DNA of 14,202 nucleotides from the NCBI GenBank assembly GCA_910588405.1, contig CAJUPT010000073.1:1-14202 (forward strand). The letters are read 5' to 3'. Source of the stretch: an uncultured Lachnospiraceae bacterium (GTDB lineage: Bacteria > Bacillota > Clostridia > Lachnospirales > Lachnospiraceae). A program made the position numbers and the translations under genes. The notes beneath the pieces are model-generated. The model did not search any database. It saw only the letters and a program-made list of their open reading frames with translations, and had not been told where the DNA came from. How positions within the stretch are numbered: position 1 is the first letter of the stretch; every line of letters begins with the position of its first letter. This document shows positions 1 through 7,499 of this stretch, in pieces.

Positions 1-753
1 CTGATGATGGGGAAGGTGGAGCCGGACGAAAAGAGTATCATCGACCAGTGCCTGCGCCGGGTCTATCACCGCTTTTTTAACGACCCTGTGCCGGAGAAAA
101 TGCCAATCTTACAGGATTTATATGAAGAGATCGAAAAATACGGCGGCGAACGGGCGCGGCATGTGGTGGACTGCATGGCCATCTATGTGACCGGCTCCTT
201 AAATGTGTTCAACCACCGGACGAACGTGGATATCCAGTCCCGGATCGTCTGCTATGACATCAAGGAGCTGGGGAAGCAGCTGAAAAAGCTGGGTATGCTG
301 GTAGTGCAGGATCAGGTCTGGGGGCGCGTCACGGTAAACCGGGAAGCCCATAAGTCCACCCGGCTCTATGTTGACGAATTCCACCTTTTACTGAAGGAGG
401 AACAGACCGCCGCCTATTCGGTGGAGATCTGGAAGCGTTTCCGGAAGTGGGGAGGGATCCCGACCGGCATCACGCAGAATGTGAAGGATCTCCTTTCTTC
501 CAGGGAGATCGAAAATATCTTTGAGAACAGCGATTTCATCTATATGCTCAACCAGGCTGCGGGCGACCGACAGATCCTGGCGAAGCAGCTGAACATCTCC
601 CCCCACCAGCTTTCCTATGTGACCAATTCCAACGCCGGTGAGGGGCTTTTATTTTACGGGAATGTGATCATACCTTTTATCGACCATTTTCCGAAACAGA
701 CCCGTTTGTATCAATTACTAACAACAAGGCCCGAAGATCTGGCGGAAGCCTGA
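1..753 (+). CDS. VirB4-family conjugal transfer ATPase, C-terminal part (5' end outside window)
   Basis: This is the C-terminal part of a VirB4/TraE-type ATPase, the energy-providing motor of type IV secretion at the inner face of the membrane. The frame is open at base 1, so the gene starts upstream and the Walker A motif is not visible. A Walker B motif is clear: hydrophobic residues followed by Asp-Glu (RLYVDEFHLLL, with D-E at bases 373-378). About 30 residues later comes the GIPTGITQNVKDLL stretch, typical of VirB4 proteins of Gram-positive ICEs, and then FENSDFIYMLNQA. The end of the protein is soluble and has no membrane helix. The gene ends 30 bases before the next gene and is probably in the same operon. 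The family call is firm. The full length and N-terminal domain cannot be judged. Confidence 0.9.
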   Translation: MMMGKVEPDEKSIIDQCLRRVYHRFFNDPVPEKMPILQDLYEEIEKYGGERARHVVDCMAIYVTGSLNVFNHRTNVDIQSRIVCYDIKELGKQLKKLGMLVVQDQVWGRVTVNREAHKSTRLYVDEFHLLLKEEQTAAYSVEIWKRFRKWGGIPTGITQNVKDLLSSREIENIFENSDFIYMLNQAAGDRQILAKQLNISPHQLSYVTNSNAGEGLLFYGNVIIPFIDHFPKQTRLYQLLTTRPEDLAEA

Positions 754-783
754 TAAAACAGCGGCGGAAAGGAGGGCGGAACA

Positions 784-1692
784 ATGAACGAGAACAACGC
801 GCAGGGCGGGCAGCTTATGGAAAACGAAGCCGTCCGGCAGTTTTACCGGATGCTGGTGGAAAACAACAGGCCGGATGCAGGCCATGACTATTCCATCCTG
901 CTCTGGCAGATGGAGAGCATGGCGGAGCAGCTAAGGGCGGCGTCCCAGGAACTGGCGCAGGCCAGGGAACAGCTGGCCAAAATGCAGGAAAGCCCGGAAA
1001 AAGGCTTTGTCTCCCGTACCATAGACGCGGTAGATAACCGGATCCATGCCATGCAGGAGGGGATCATGGGATTAAAGGAACAGATCATAACGTGTGCTAA
1101 AGAGGCGGCTGCCGGCATAAAACAGGCCGGCGTAAAAGCCCTGGATAAAGCCGTTTCCGCGATCGGGGCAAAAAAGACGCTGGAAGCCATGCAAAAAAAT
1201 TTATCCGGTTCCATTACCGAAATCAGGCAGTCTATTGAGAAGGTGGAAGCTGTGGGAAAGGAACTGCGGAGCGTGGGCGGGCATTTAAAGAACGCAGGCC
1301 GCGCCGCTGCCGGAAAAGAAATGGTGACTGTGGACGGAGGCACGGAGGGCCGCTTCCAGGCGGCTGTCCTTGCACCCCTCCGTGCGGAACGGAACATCTT
1401 AAATAAACTGAACAATCTGGCTCTCGCCGCCATTGGCAGCGTGGAACGTCTGGAACAGGCGGCGGAGAAAACACAGCCGGAAATGGATGCCGCTTCCGCT
1501 GGCAGGGACGGGAAGGAAGCTCGGAAAGAGACCGCCGCCCTGGACGGACAGGAACAGCAGCCAGATAAGGCGGAGGAACCAAAAGAAAAGCCTTCCGTGC
1601 TGAAAGACTTAAAGGAGAAGAAAAACCGTGCCGCCGCCCATACCGCCCCTGCACCGGATAAAGGACGGAAAGCACAGGAGGCGGCATTATGA
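784..1692 (+). CDS. ICE-associated coiled-coil protein of unknown function
   Basis: A 302-residue protein without signal peptide or membrane helix. Residues about 45-75 (MAEQLRAASQELAQAREQL) and 90-170 are rich in Ala, Glu, Gln and Lys with heptad-like spacing, so long coiled coils are likely. The C-terminal 80 residues are charged, low in complexity and probably disordered. The ATG at 784 follows an AAAGGAGG ribosome binding site with about 8 bases of spacing. The stop overlaps the start of the next gene as ATGA, so the two are probably translationally coupled. It sits between the VirB4 ATPase and the cell-wall hydrolase, which suggests a structural or scaffolding part in the transfer machine. 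It resembles uncharacterised ICE proteins (I associate it with DUF6674, from memory only). No enzymatic motif is visible. Confidence 0.8.
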   Translation: MNENNAQGGQLMENEAVRQFYRMLVENNRPDAGHDYSILLWQMESMAEQLRAASQELAQAREQLAKMQESPEKGFVSRTIDAVDNRIHAMQEGIMGLKEQIITCAKEAAAGIKQAGVKALDKAVSAIGAKKTLEAMQKNLSGSITEIRQSIEKVEAVGKELRSVGGHLKNAGRAAAGKEMVTVDGGTEGRFQAAVLAPLRAERNILNKLNNLALAAIGSVERLEQAAEKTQPEMDAASAGRDGKEARKETAALDGQEQQPDKAEEPKEKPSVLKDLKEKKNRAAAHTAPAPDKGRKAQEAAL

Positions 1693-4600
1693 GAGGGCAG
1701 GAATTTAAGGTGCGGGATAAAAAAGTACAGAAAATGACCCGCGACGGGCTGACGGAGAAAAACCTGACCCAGGGGACACAGCAGCGGATCAGCACCCGCC
1801 TTGAAGAAATTTCTTTCCGGCAGGAACGGCAGGCAGACACCTCAGCCGGGCACCGATCCCAGGGACGCATACAGACAGCGGAACAGAAACAGGGACATAA
1901 CCCGGCGTACCAGCCGCCGGAAAACCCGCCGGTGCCGCAGGATATAAACGACCGTTTCTCGGAGGCCGCCGCGCCGGAAATATGGGGGCCGACAAATGCC
2001 CCTGCTTCCATGCGGGAAGCCGCAGATGTTCCGATCTTCCAGGAGCAGTCTTTTTCGGCTGAAGGAGATACCGCCGGGGATAACCATACGCTTGGAGATA
2101 CGAACGTGCCGCCGGAACCGTCAAAAAAACATCATTCTTCCCATTCAGGGCAGGAAAAACCCATGGATTTGCCGGATACACCGCCAGGAGCCGGCTGGAC
2201 CCCGGATCCCGTGACAGAACCGCAGGCAGGAAGGAAAGCGCGGGCGGCGGTAAGACGGCATTTTGAAGCGGATACACCCATTCCGGGCAGAGATACCGAA
2301 CCGGATGGCGCGCCGGGGGACGGGATGCCCCCTCACTCCCCGCCGCTCCATGAAACCGGGCGGCTGCAATTCGAGCCGAAGGAAACAAATGGGGAAGCAG
2401 GAAAAGACCGGGCGGCAGTAAAAAAGAAAATGGCGGTAAAGTTTTCCGCCGGGACTGAAAAAATATCCGATGACAGCCTGCCGGAATCTGACGCGGAAAT
2501 AAGCGAAACCGGACGGCTCCGATTTATCCATGGGGATGGAAAGGAGGCAAAACCCCAGAGCCGGACAGAGACCAGAAAGGAGCAGGCAAATCCCAAAGGC
2601 CGGACGGCGGCAAAAAAGAAACAGGCGCGGAGGTTTGCTGCCGAAGCGGCAAAGCCAGGGCAGAAAGCCATAGAAAAGGAACAGGGAAAGGCTCCTGCGT
2701 CTCAGGAAACCGGACGGCTCCGGTTTGAACATGAGGATAACAGGACGATGGAACCGCCCGGAAACCGTACAAAAGAAAAACAGAGGCTGGCGGCAAAGTT
2801 TTTGGCTGAAGAAAAAAGGCCGGAAAGCCCGTCCCGCCTGCAATATGACCGGAGCGAACTGCCGCCGGAGGAACGGAAAACTGCCGCCGGAAAAAACGAC
2901 GCGCCGGATCAGGGGAAACCTCCGGGACTGTCCAGACAGCAGAAAAAATATGAATCGGCGCAGCACAAAGCCGAATCAGCAGGAAAAAAACTGGAAAAGG
3001 CACAATCCAAACTGCCGACCCGTCGCCGTGCCCATTTGCAGAAGCAGTATGACAGTGAATCCGGGAAGGTGAAGCGCCGGTTACAGTTTGAAACCGAAGT
3101 GATCCCGGAATACGAAAAGCCGCCGCTGCCGAAACGAGCGGTGACGGCCCTGCGGTGGACTGCTGTGACCACTGCTTCCTTAAAGCTGCACCAGAAGATC
3201 CGGGAAACGGAGCGGGACAACGTGGGCGTGGAGGCGGCGCACAAGGCGGAGTTTACGGCAGAACGCGCCGGAGGGCGGTTTCTGCGCTGGAACAAGCGCG
3301 GGCTGCACGATAAGCCTTACCGGGAAGTGCGCCGCGCGGAAAAACGTCTGGCAAAAGCCAACGTAAACGCGGCTTACCAAAAACTCCTTCTGGATAACCC
3401 GGAATTACAGAAGAAAAAAGCATTATCCAAATGGATCCAGAAGCAGAAACTGAAACGGAAATATGCCGCCGCGGCAAGGGAAACGGCAAAGGGGGCAAAG
3501 CACACCACCAACGTCCTGACCGCTGCCGGGCAGGTGATCCGCGCCATCGCGCAGAAAATCATCGCCCACAAAGCAGTCCTTGGGATCGTCGCTGTGGGCG
3601 TCCTTATTTTTGCCATGTGCGGCTCCCTGTTTTCTTCCTGCTCCGCCATGCTCACCGGCGTACAATCGGCAGTGATATCCACCTGTTATGTGGCGGAGGA
3701 TCCGGAAATTGAGAAAAGCGAACTGTACTATACCGAACTGGAGACCGACCTGCAAAGGAACATCAACAGTACGGAGACGGATTATCCAAACTATGATGAA
3801 TACCGCTACAATATCGGCGAGATCGGCCACAACCCCTATGAACTGATGGGATACCTCACGGCGGCTTACGGGGACTTTACCTATGCACAGGTGGAGGCGG
3901 AGCTTGACCGGCTGTTCGGACAGCAGTACCAGCTCACCCGGACAGAGATCGTGGAGATCCGCACCTACATTGACGAGAATGACGAGGAACAGGAATATGA
4001 CTGGTATGTCCTCCAGACCACGCTGACCGTGCGCCCGCTCTCGGAGATCATCGCGTCCAGCCTTGCGCCAGGCGACCAGACAGACCGTTACGGCGTATAT
4101 ATGCAGACCTGCGGCAACCGCCAGTGCTATGGGAATCCTTTTGATTTTGCGTGGATCCCTTATGTTACCAGCCCATACGGCTACCGGGTACACCCCACGA
4201 CCGGGGCAAAAGACCTCCACCGGGGCGTTGATATCGGCGTCGCGGCAGGGACGCCGATCAAAGCCGTGCAGGACGGACGTGTGGTATCGGCGGAAAATGC
4301 CGGGGACTACGGCCTGTGTGTTGTGATCGAAGGGGAGGACGGCTACCAGTCACGGTACGCCCACTGCTCCACCCTCTCAGTCAGGGCGGGACAGGAAGTA
4401 AAACGGGGTGACGTCATTGCCGCTGTGGGGAACACCGGGAACAGCACCGGGGCACATTTACATCTGGAAGTCACCCATAACGGCCAGTATTTAAACCCCT
4501 ATTATTATGTGGATAACGGCGGATACGGCTACCTTCCGGGCGGCGGAGCGACCGGTATGCCTGATTTTGCGGCAAATCCGGGAGCGGCCATGGGCGACGG

Positions 4601-4976
4601 CAGTTTTGAAGCCATGCTGGCGGAAGCGGAAAAATACCTGGGATTCCCCTATGTCTGGGGCGGTTCCTCGCCGGCTACTTCCTTTGACTGCTCCGGCTAT
4701 GTGTCGTGGGTCATCAACCATTCCGGCGTAGGGAACGTGGGCAGGCAGACGGCGCAGGGGCTTTACAATCTCTGCACCCCGGTTTCCAGGGCGGACATGC
4801 AGCCGGGGGATCTGGTCTTTTTTACCGGAACCTATTCGGCGGCTACCCCTGTCACCCATGTTGGGATCTATGTAGGCGGCGGGCGCATGATCCACTGCGG
4901 TTCGCCAATTTCTTACGCCAGTCTTGACACAAGCTACTGGTTATCAAAGTTCTACAGCGGGGGTCGGCTGCCTTAA
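1689..4976 (+). CDS. Large membrane-anchored conjugation cell-wall hydrolase (M23 + NlpC/P60), CD1108-like
   Basis: A 1095-residue protein that probably cuts peptidoglycan locally so the conjugation channel can cross the wall. Residues 1-560 are charged and low in complexity and carry short repeated motifs. A basic stretch follows, then one membrane helix at about residues 630-652. The extracellular part holds two hydrolase domains. The M23 endopeptidase has its zinc ligands at H844 and D848 (HxxxD) and an HxH at H923/H925. The NlpC/P60 domain has a catalytic Cys at C1001 (DCSGYV), His at H1057 (HVGIYVG) and a further His at H1069. All key residues are present, so both domains look active. 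The start overlaps the previous stop (ATGA) behind an AGGAGG site. The type II orientation, with a cytoplasmic N-terminus and external enzyme domains, is inferred. The architecture matches the hydrolases of Tn1549/CTn-type ICEs. The very long N-terminal tail is the odd feature. Confidence 0.92.
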   Translation: MRGQEFKVRDKKVQKMTRDGLTEKNLTQGTQQRISTRLEEISFRQERQADTSAGHRSQGRIQTAEQKQGHNPAYQPPENPPVPQDINDRFSEAAAPEIWGPTNAPASMREAADVPIFQEQSFSAEGDTAGDNHTLGDTNVPPEPSKKHHSSHSGQEKPMDLPDTPPGAGWTPDPVTEPQAGRKARAAVRRHFEADTPIPGRDTEPDGAPGDGMPPHSPPLHETGRLQFEPKETNGEAGKDRAAVKKKMAVKFSAGTEKISDDSLPESDAEISETGRLRFIHGDGKEAKPQSRTETRKEQANPKGRTAAKKKQARRFAAEAAKPGQKAIEKEQGKAPASQETGRLRFEHEDNRTMEPPGNRTKEKQRLAAKFLAEEKRPESPSRLQYDRSELPPEERKTAAGKNDAPDQGKPPGLSRQQKKYESAQHKAESAGKKLEKAQSKLPTRRRAHLQKQYDSESGKVKRRLQFETEVIPEYEKPPLPKRAVTALRWTAVTTASLKLHQKIRETERDNVGVEAAHKAEFTAERAGGRFLRWNKRGLHDKPYREVRRAEKRLAKANVNAAYQKLLLDNPELQKKKALSKWIQKQKLKRKYAAAARETAKGAKHTTNVLTAAGQVIRAIAQKIIAHKAVLGIVAVGVLIFAMCGSLFSSCSAMLTGVQSAVISTCYVAEDPEIEKSELYYTELETDLQRNINSTETDYPNYDEYRYNIGEIGHNPYELMGYLTAAYGDFTYAQVEAELDRLFGQQYQLTRTEIVEIRTYIDENDEEQEYDWYVLQTTLTVRPLSEIIASSLAPGDQTDRYGVYMQTCGNRQCYGNPFDFAWIPYVTSPYGYRVHPTTGAKDLHRGVDIGVAAGTPIKAVQDGRVVSAENAGDYGLCVVIEGEDGYQSRYAHCSTLSVRAGQEVKRGDVIAAVGNTGNSTGAHLHLEVTHNGQYLNPYYYVDNGGYGYLPGGGATGMPDFAANPGAAMGDGSFEAMLAEAEKYLGFPYVWGGSSPATSFDCSGYVSWVINHSGVGNVGRQTAQGLYNLCTPVSRADMQPGDLVFFTGTYSAATPVTHVGIYVGGGRMIHCGSPISYASLDTSYWLSKFYSGGRLP
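2352..3092 (+). repeat. Degenerate short-motif repeats in the hydrolase N-terminal tail
   Basis: Within the disordered tail of the hydrolase, a motif of the form E-T-G-R-L-(Q/R)-F recurs at residues 222-228, 273-279 and 340-346. Diverged copies are SRLQYD at 382-387 and RRLQFE at 463-468. Between copies lie basic segments with a common pattern: VKKKMAVKFSAG, AKKKQARRFAAE and QRLAAKFLAEE. The spacing is irregular (51, 67, 42 and 81 residues), so these are linear motifs separated by variable linkers rather than folded domains. The DNA copies are also alike (GAAACCGGnCGGCT), which fits duplication. Confidence 0.7.
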
Positions 4977-4990
4977 AATGCGGGCATTGA

Positions 4991-5053
4991 GTGACAATTA
5001 TAACTGATAAAGTTACAGAAAAGATTGATGACCTGCAATTCATGGCTGTTTAA
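4991..5053 (+). pseudogene. Possible 20-codon remnant or small ORF in an AT-rich junction
   Basis: The 94 bases between the hydrolase and the methyltransferase are about 36% GC, well below the flanking genes. They contain a short open frame from GTG at 4991 to TAA at 5053, encoding VTIITDKVTEKIDDLQFMAV. No convincing ribosome binding site precedes it, and an in-frame stop lies directly upstream. It could be the 3' remnant of a lost gene at the edge of the inserted cassette, a leader peptide, or chance. It ends 17 bases before the methyltransferase ATG. Confidence 0.2.
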
Positions 5054-5070
5054 GAAAGGAAAGGTGATAT

Positions 5071-5832
5071 ATGGAGATAAAACGGAACCAGGTCTATGAA
5101 GCGGACTGCGTGGAAATATTGCAATCGCTTCCTTCCATGAGCGCAGACCTGGTGATCGCAGATCCCCCTTACTACCACATGAAAGGGCCTTTTGATTTTG
5201 TCTATGATTCCATTCCGCAGTATCTGGAATGGTGTTTTCAGTGGGTGTCGGAGTGTTACCGGATATTAAAACCCACTGGAGCCTTTTACTGCTGGGGGAG
5301 CTGCCAGATGATAGATAAGCTATCCGTCCATGTGTTAGACCGGTTTGGCTGGACGAAGCGCAACCTGATCGTCTGGAATTTTGCAACAGGACGGCCGGGA
5401 AAAGCATGTTACCGGCATGAAACGGAATTTATGTGGTTCTACAGTAACCCTCTGCATGAGATCAACCATGACAGAATACGGATTCCTTACCATAGTGGGT
5501 GGGAGAAGGACAAGAGAAAAAATCCCAAAGGGAAAAGCTGCGGGAATGTTTGGGAATTTTCCAGGGTCATGCCAAACTACAAAGAATCAACCGGGCATCC
5601 CACACAGAAACCGGAAAAACTGGCAGAGCGGATCCTGCTTGCCAGCAGCGATCCGGGAGATTTAGTAGTGATACCATTTGCAGGATCAGGCAGTGAGATC
5701 GTTTCATGCATCAAACATGGACGGGATTTTATTGCTGCGGAAATCAACCCGGTTTACGTGAGGGACATGATCCTGCCACGGCTGACAAAGGAAGGAGGCG
5801 ACAAGGATACAGATACAACACCAGTTCCATAA
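5071..5832 (+). CDS. Orphan N4/N6 DNA methyltransferase (beta class)
   Basis: A 253-residue DNA methyltransferase of the N6_N4_Mtase family, expected to transfer methyl from S-adenosylmethionine to adenine N6 or cytosine N4. The catalytic motif IV is DPPY at residues 31-34. The AdoMet-binding motif I is FAGSG at residues 203-207, preceded by HPTQKP. Motif IV before motif I, with the target-recognition region between them, is the beta-class order. The length fits a compact single-subunit enzyme. No restriction endonuclease lies nearby, so it is an orphan enzyme, perhaps protecting the element from host restriction or marking its DNA. The ATG at 5071 follows an AAGGTG-type site. The last residues (GGDKDTDTTPVP) are encoded where the gene overlaps the next one in another frame. 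The recognition sequence cannot be predicted. Confidence 0.9.
   Translation: MEIKRNQVYEADCVEILQSLPSMSADLVIADPPYYHMKGPFDFVYDSIPQYLEWCFQWVSECYRILKPTGAFYCWGSCQMIDKLSVHVLDRFGWTKRNLIVWNFATGRPGKACYRHETEFMWFYSNPLHEINHDRIRIPYHSGWEKDKRKNPKGKSCGNVWEFSRVMPNYKESTGHPTQKPEKLAERILLASSDPGDLVVIPFAGSGSEIVSCIKHGRDFIAAEINPVYVRDMILPRLTKEGGDKDTDTTPVP
5792..5798 (+). promoter_or_regulatory. Shine-Dalgarno AAGGAGG that places the start of the next gene at ATA
   Basis: A perfect AAGGAGG lies inside the 3' end of the methyltransferase gene. Eight bases downstream, in the frame of the following gene, is ATA (5807), which is the usual spacing for a start codon. No ATG, GTG or TTG occurs in that frame between the upstream stop (5783) and ATG 5876, which is 77 bases from the site. 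Confidence 0.6.
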
Positions 5833-6325
5833 GAATGATGAATATTTCACCCCTGCTTATGCGGTATATCCGATCATGGAGCGGCTGAAGGCCGGCGCTG
5901 TGGTCTGGTGTCCGTTCGATACGGCAGAAAGTGAGTTTGTCAAAGTCCTGTCCGGACACGGATTCCATGTCATTTATGGGCATATCCACACCGGGCAGGA
6001 TTTTTTTACGGCTGACGTGCCGGACTGTGATTATATCGTCAGCAACCCGCCTTACAGTTTAAAGGGGCAGGTGATCCGGCGGCTGTATGAGATCGGCAGG
6101 CCATTTGCCATGCTGCTGAATTTTCAGGGCATTTTTGACAGCAAAGAACGGTTCCGGATGTTTTATGAAAACCGGGTGGAAATGCTCTGGCTCAGCCCAC
6201 GGGTGGAGTACACAGGAAAAGGAATGGAAAAAGCGAAACGGGTGCCATTCCAGAGTGGCTACCTGTGCAGCGGGATATGTAAGAATCAGCTGGAATTTGC
6301 CTACTTAGACAGCCAGCGGACTTAA
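5807..6325 (+). CDS. NPPY-motif methyltransferase-like protein, probable ATA start
   Basis: A 172-residue protein with a DNA-methyltransferase-like NPPY motif at residues 80-83 (IVSNPPYSLKGQ). The first ATG in frame is 5876, but the frame upstream is open and encodes a plausible conserved N-terminus (HKNDEYFTPAYAVYPI), as in small phage and ICE methyltransferase-like proteins. I therefore place the start at ATA 5807, eight bases after a perfect AAGGAGG. An ATG-to-ATA mutation that weakens or silences expression is the alternative. The region where AdoMet motif I is expected reads VVWCPFDTAESEF and has no FxGxG loop, so catalytic activity is uncertain. The gene overlaps the preceding methyltransferase by 26 bases, and the two may work as a pair. 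The family assignment is from memory and is moderately sure. Confidence 0.72.
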   Translation: MQIQHQFHKNDEYFTPAYAVYPIMERLKAGAVVWCPFDTAESEFVKVLSGHGFHVIYGHIHTGQDFFTADVPDCDYIVSNPPYSLKGQVIRRLYEIGRPFAMLLNFQGIFDSKERFRMFYENRVEMLWLSPRVEYTGKGMEKAKRVPFQSGYLCSGICKNQLEFAYLDSQRT

Positions 6326-6326
6326 A

Positions 6327-6333
6327 AAGGAGG
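6327..6333 (+). promoter_or_regulatory. Shine-Dalgarno AAGGAGG for the radical-SAM gene (CTG start)
   Basis: A perfect AAGGAGG begins one base after the previous stop codon. CTG at 6341 is seven bases downstream and in frame with the radical-SAM protein. The next in-frame start of a common type is GTG 6362, 28 bases away, which would remove the conserved N-terminal beta strand. Confidence 0.7.
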
Positions 6334-6340
6334 GATCACA

Positions 6341-7282
6341 CTGAAAATAGGACTGATTGACGTGGACGGCCACCGATGGCCAAACCTGTGCCTGATGAAG
6401 CTTTCCGCTTACCACAAGGCACGGGGCGATACTGTGGAATGGCACGACGGGCGCAGGCGGTATGACCTTGTATATATGAGCCGCGTCTTTACGGACAGTT
6501 ATTCCAAAGACTTTACCGGCAGGATCCGTGCCGACCAGATTATCCGGGGCGGCACAGGCTACGGGCTTTCTAACTGCCTGCCCGACGATGTGGAGCATAC
6601 CTGCCCGGATTACGGGATATATCCGCAGTTTGCCGGGACTGCCTACGGCTTTTTGTCACGGGGCTGTCCACGGGGCTGCGGCTTCTGCATCGTAGGGGAG
6701 AAAGAGGGGAGGAAAACGGTGGCGGTGGCAGACCTATCCGAGTTTTGGAGGGGAGAAAAGGAAATCAAGCTCCTGGACGCAAACCTGTTAGCCTGCCCGG
6801 ACTGGGAGCGGCTCTTAGGGCAGCTTGCGGACAGCGGGGCGATGGTGGATTTTACCCAGGGGCTTGACATACGGCTCATGACGCCGGAGAAAGCGTCCGC
6901 CTTAAACCGGGTGAGGACAAAAATGCTGCATTTTGCCTGGGATAACCCGGAGGATGATCTGACGCCGTATTTTAAGCGGTTTTCAGAATGGACTTCCGTA
7001 AAAGACTGCCGGAAGCGGCGGGTCTATGTCCTTACCAATTACGGCAGCACCCATGAGCAGGATCTGTACCGCATCTATACCCTCCGCGACATGGGATACG
7101 ACCCCTATGTGATGGTGTATGAGAAATCCACCGCCCCTCCCGTTACGCGCCGTCTCCAGCAGTGGGTGAACAATAAATGGTTCTTCCGCGCAGTACCGGA
7201 CTTCAACGATTTTGTCCCGAACTGGCGCAGGAAGCAGAAAGGAGAAGGAAATGAAGATCGAACGTCTGAGAGCGGAGCTTGA
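6341..7282 (+). CDS. Radical-SAM protein of unknown substrate, probable CTG start
   Basis: A 313-residue protein with a Cys motif CxxxCxxC at C109, C113 and C116 (RGCPRGCGFC), the signature that binds the 4Fe-4S cluster of radical S-adenosylmethionine enzymes. The N-terminus (KIGLIDVDGHRWPNLCLMKL) reads as a Rossmann-like strand and helix, as in the N-terminal domain of many radical-SAM proteins. After the Cys motif come LLDANLL and FTQGLDIRL, typical barrel strands of the superfamily. CTG 6341 is chosen because it follows a perfect AAGGAGG by seven bases and keeps the KIGLIDVDGH start. GTG 6362 is the alternative. The 3' end overlaps the next gene by 32 bases. Proteins of this kind recur in Firmicute ICEs and phages without known function. 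Its place beside two methyltransferase-like genes suggests nucleic-acid or peptide modification, but the substrate is unknown. Confidence 0.82.
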   Translation: MKIGLIDVDGHRWPNLCLMKLSAYHKARGDTVEWHDGRRRYDLVYMSRVFTDSYSKDFTGRIRADQIIRGGTGYGLSNCLPDDVEHTCPDYGIYPQFAGTAYGFLSRGCPRGCGFCIVGEKEGRKTVAVADLSEFWRGEKEIKLLDANLLACPDWERLLGQLADSGAMVDFTQGLDIRLMTPEKASALNRVRTKMLHFAWDNPEDDLTPYFKRFSEWTSVKDCRKRRVYVLTNYGSTHEQDLYRIYTLRDMGYDPYVMVYEKSTAPPVTRRLQQWVNNKWFFRAVPDFNDFVPNWRRKQKGEGNEDRTSESGA

Positions 7283-7499
7283 AAAGGCAAGGCAGAAAGC
7301 CGCCGAATGGCAGGCACGGGCAAAGGACATCGAGCGGCAGATCACGGAGCATGAGAACATGGAGATCATACAGGCCGTGCGCGGCATCACCGCCTCGCCG
7401 GAGGAACTGAAAACAATCCTGGGACTGATCCAGTCCATGAAGGAAGTCCCCCAGGGAAACGCTGTAAAAGAGGAGGAAACAAAACCAGATGAAAACTAA
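7251..7499 (+). CDS. DUF4315-like small coiled-coil ICE protein
   Basis: An 82-residue protein that is nearly all helical. Residues 1-40 (MKIERLRAELEKARQK and following) form a charged coiled coil, and the C-terminal part holds ITASPEELKTIL and an acidic tail. It matches the size, sequence style and location of DUF4315 proteins, which sit directly before the DUF4366 membrane protein in Tn1549/CTn-type elements. ATG 7251 is chosen over an upstream in-frame GTG (7212) because AAAGGAG lies six bases before it and the upstream extension has no conserved look. It overlaps the radical-SAM gene by 32 bases and the next gene by 11, so translation is probably coupled. The function is unknown, with a structural role in the transfer apparatus likely. 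Confidence 0.85.
   Translation: MKIERLRAELEKARQKAAEWQARAKDIERQITEHENMEIIQAVRGITASPEELKTILGLIQSMKEVPQGNAVKEEETKPDEN

Noticed and set aside
1232..2011. Long open frame on the - strand (259 codons)
   Set aside because: It spans the junction of two well-supported + strand genes that have proper ribosome binding sites and an ATGA overlap. No domain is visible.
2145..2966. Long open frame on the - strand (273 codons)
   Set aside because: It is opposite the disordered tail of the hydrolase. Its Arg/Pro/Phe-rich composition is typical of a shadow of Lys/Glu/Gly-rich coding sequence.
3423..4220. Long open frame on the - strand (265 codons) opposite the hydrolase gene
   Set aside because: It lies fully opposite the M23/NlpC hydrolase, has no ribosome binding site or recognisable domain, and is explained by the GC-rich codon pattern of the + strand gene.
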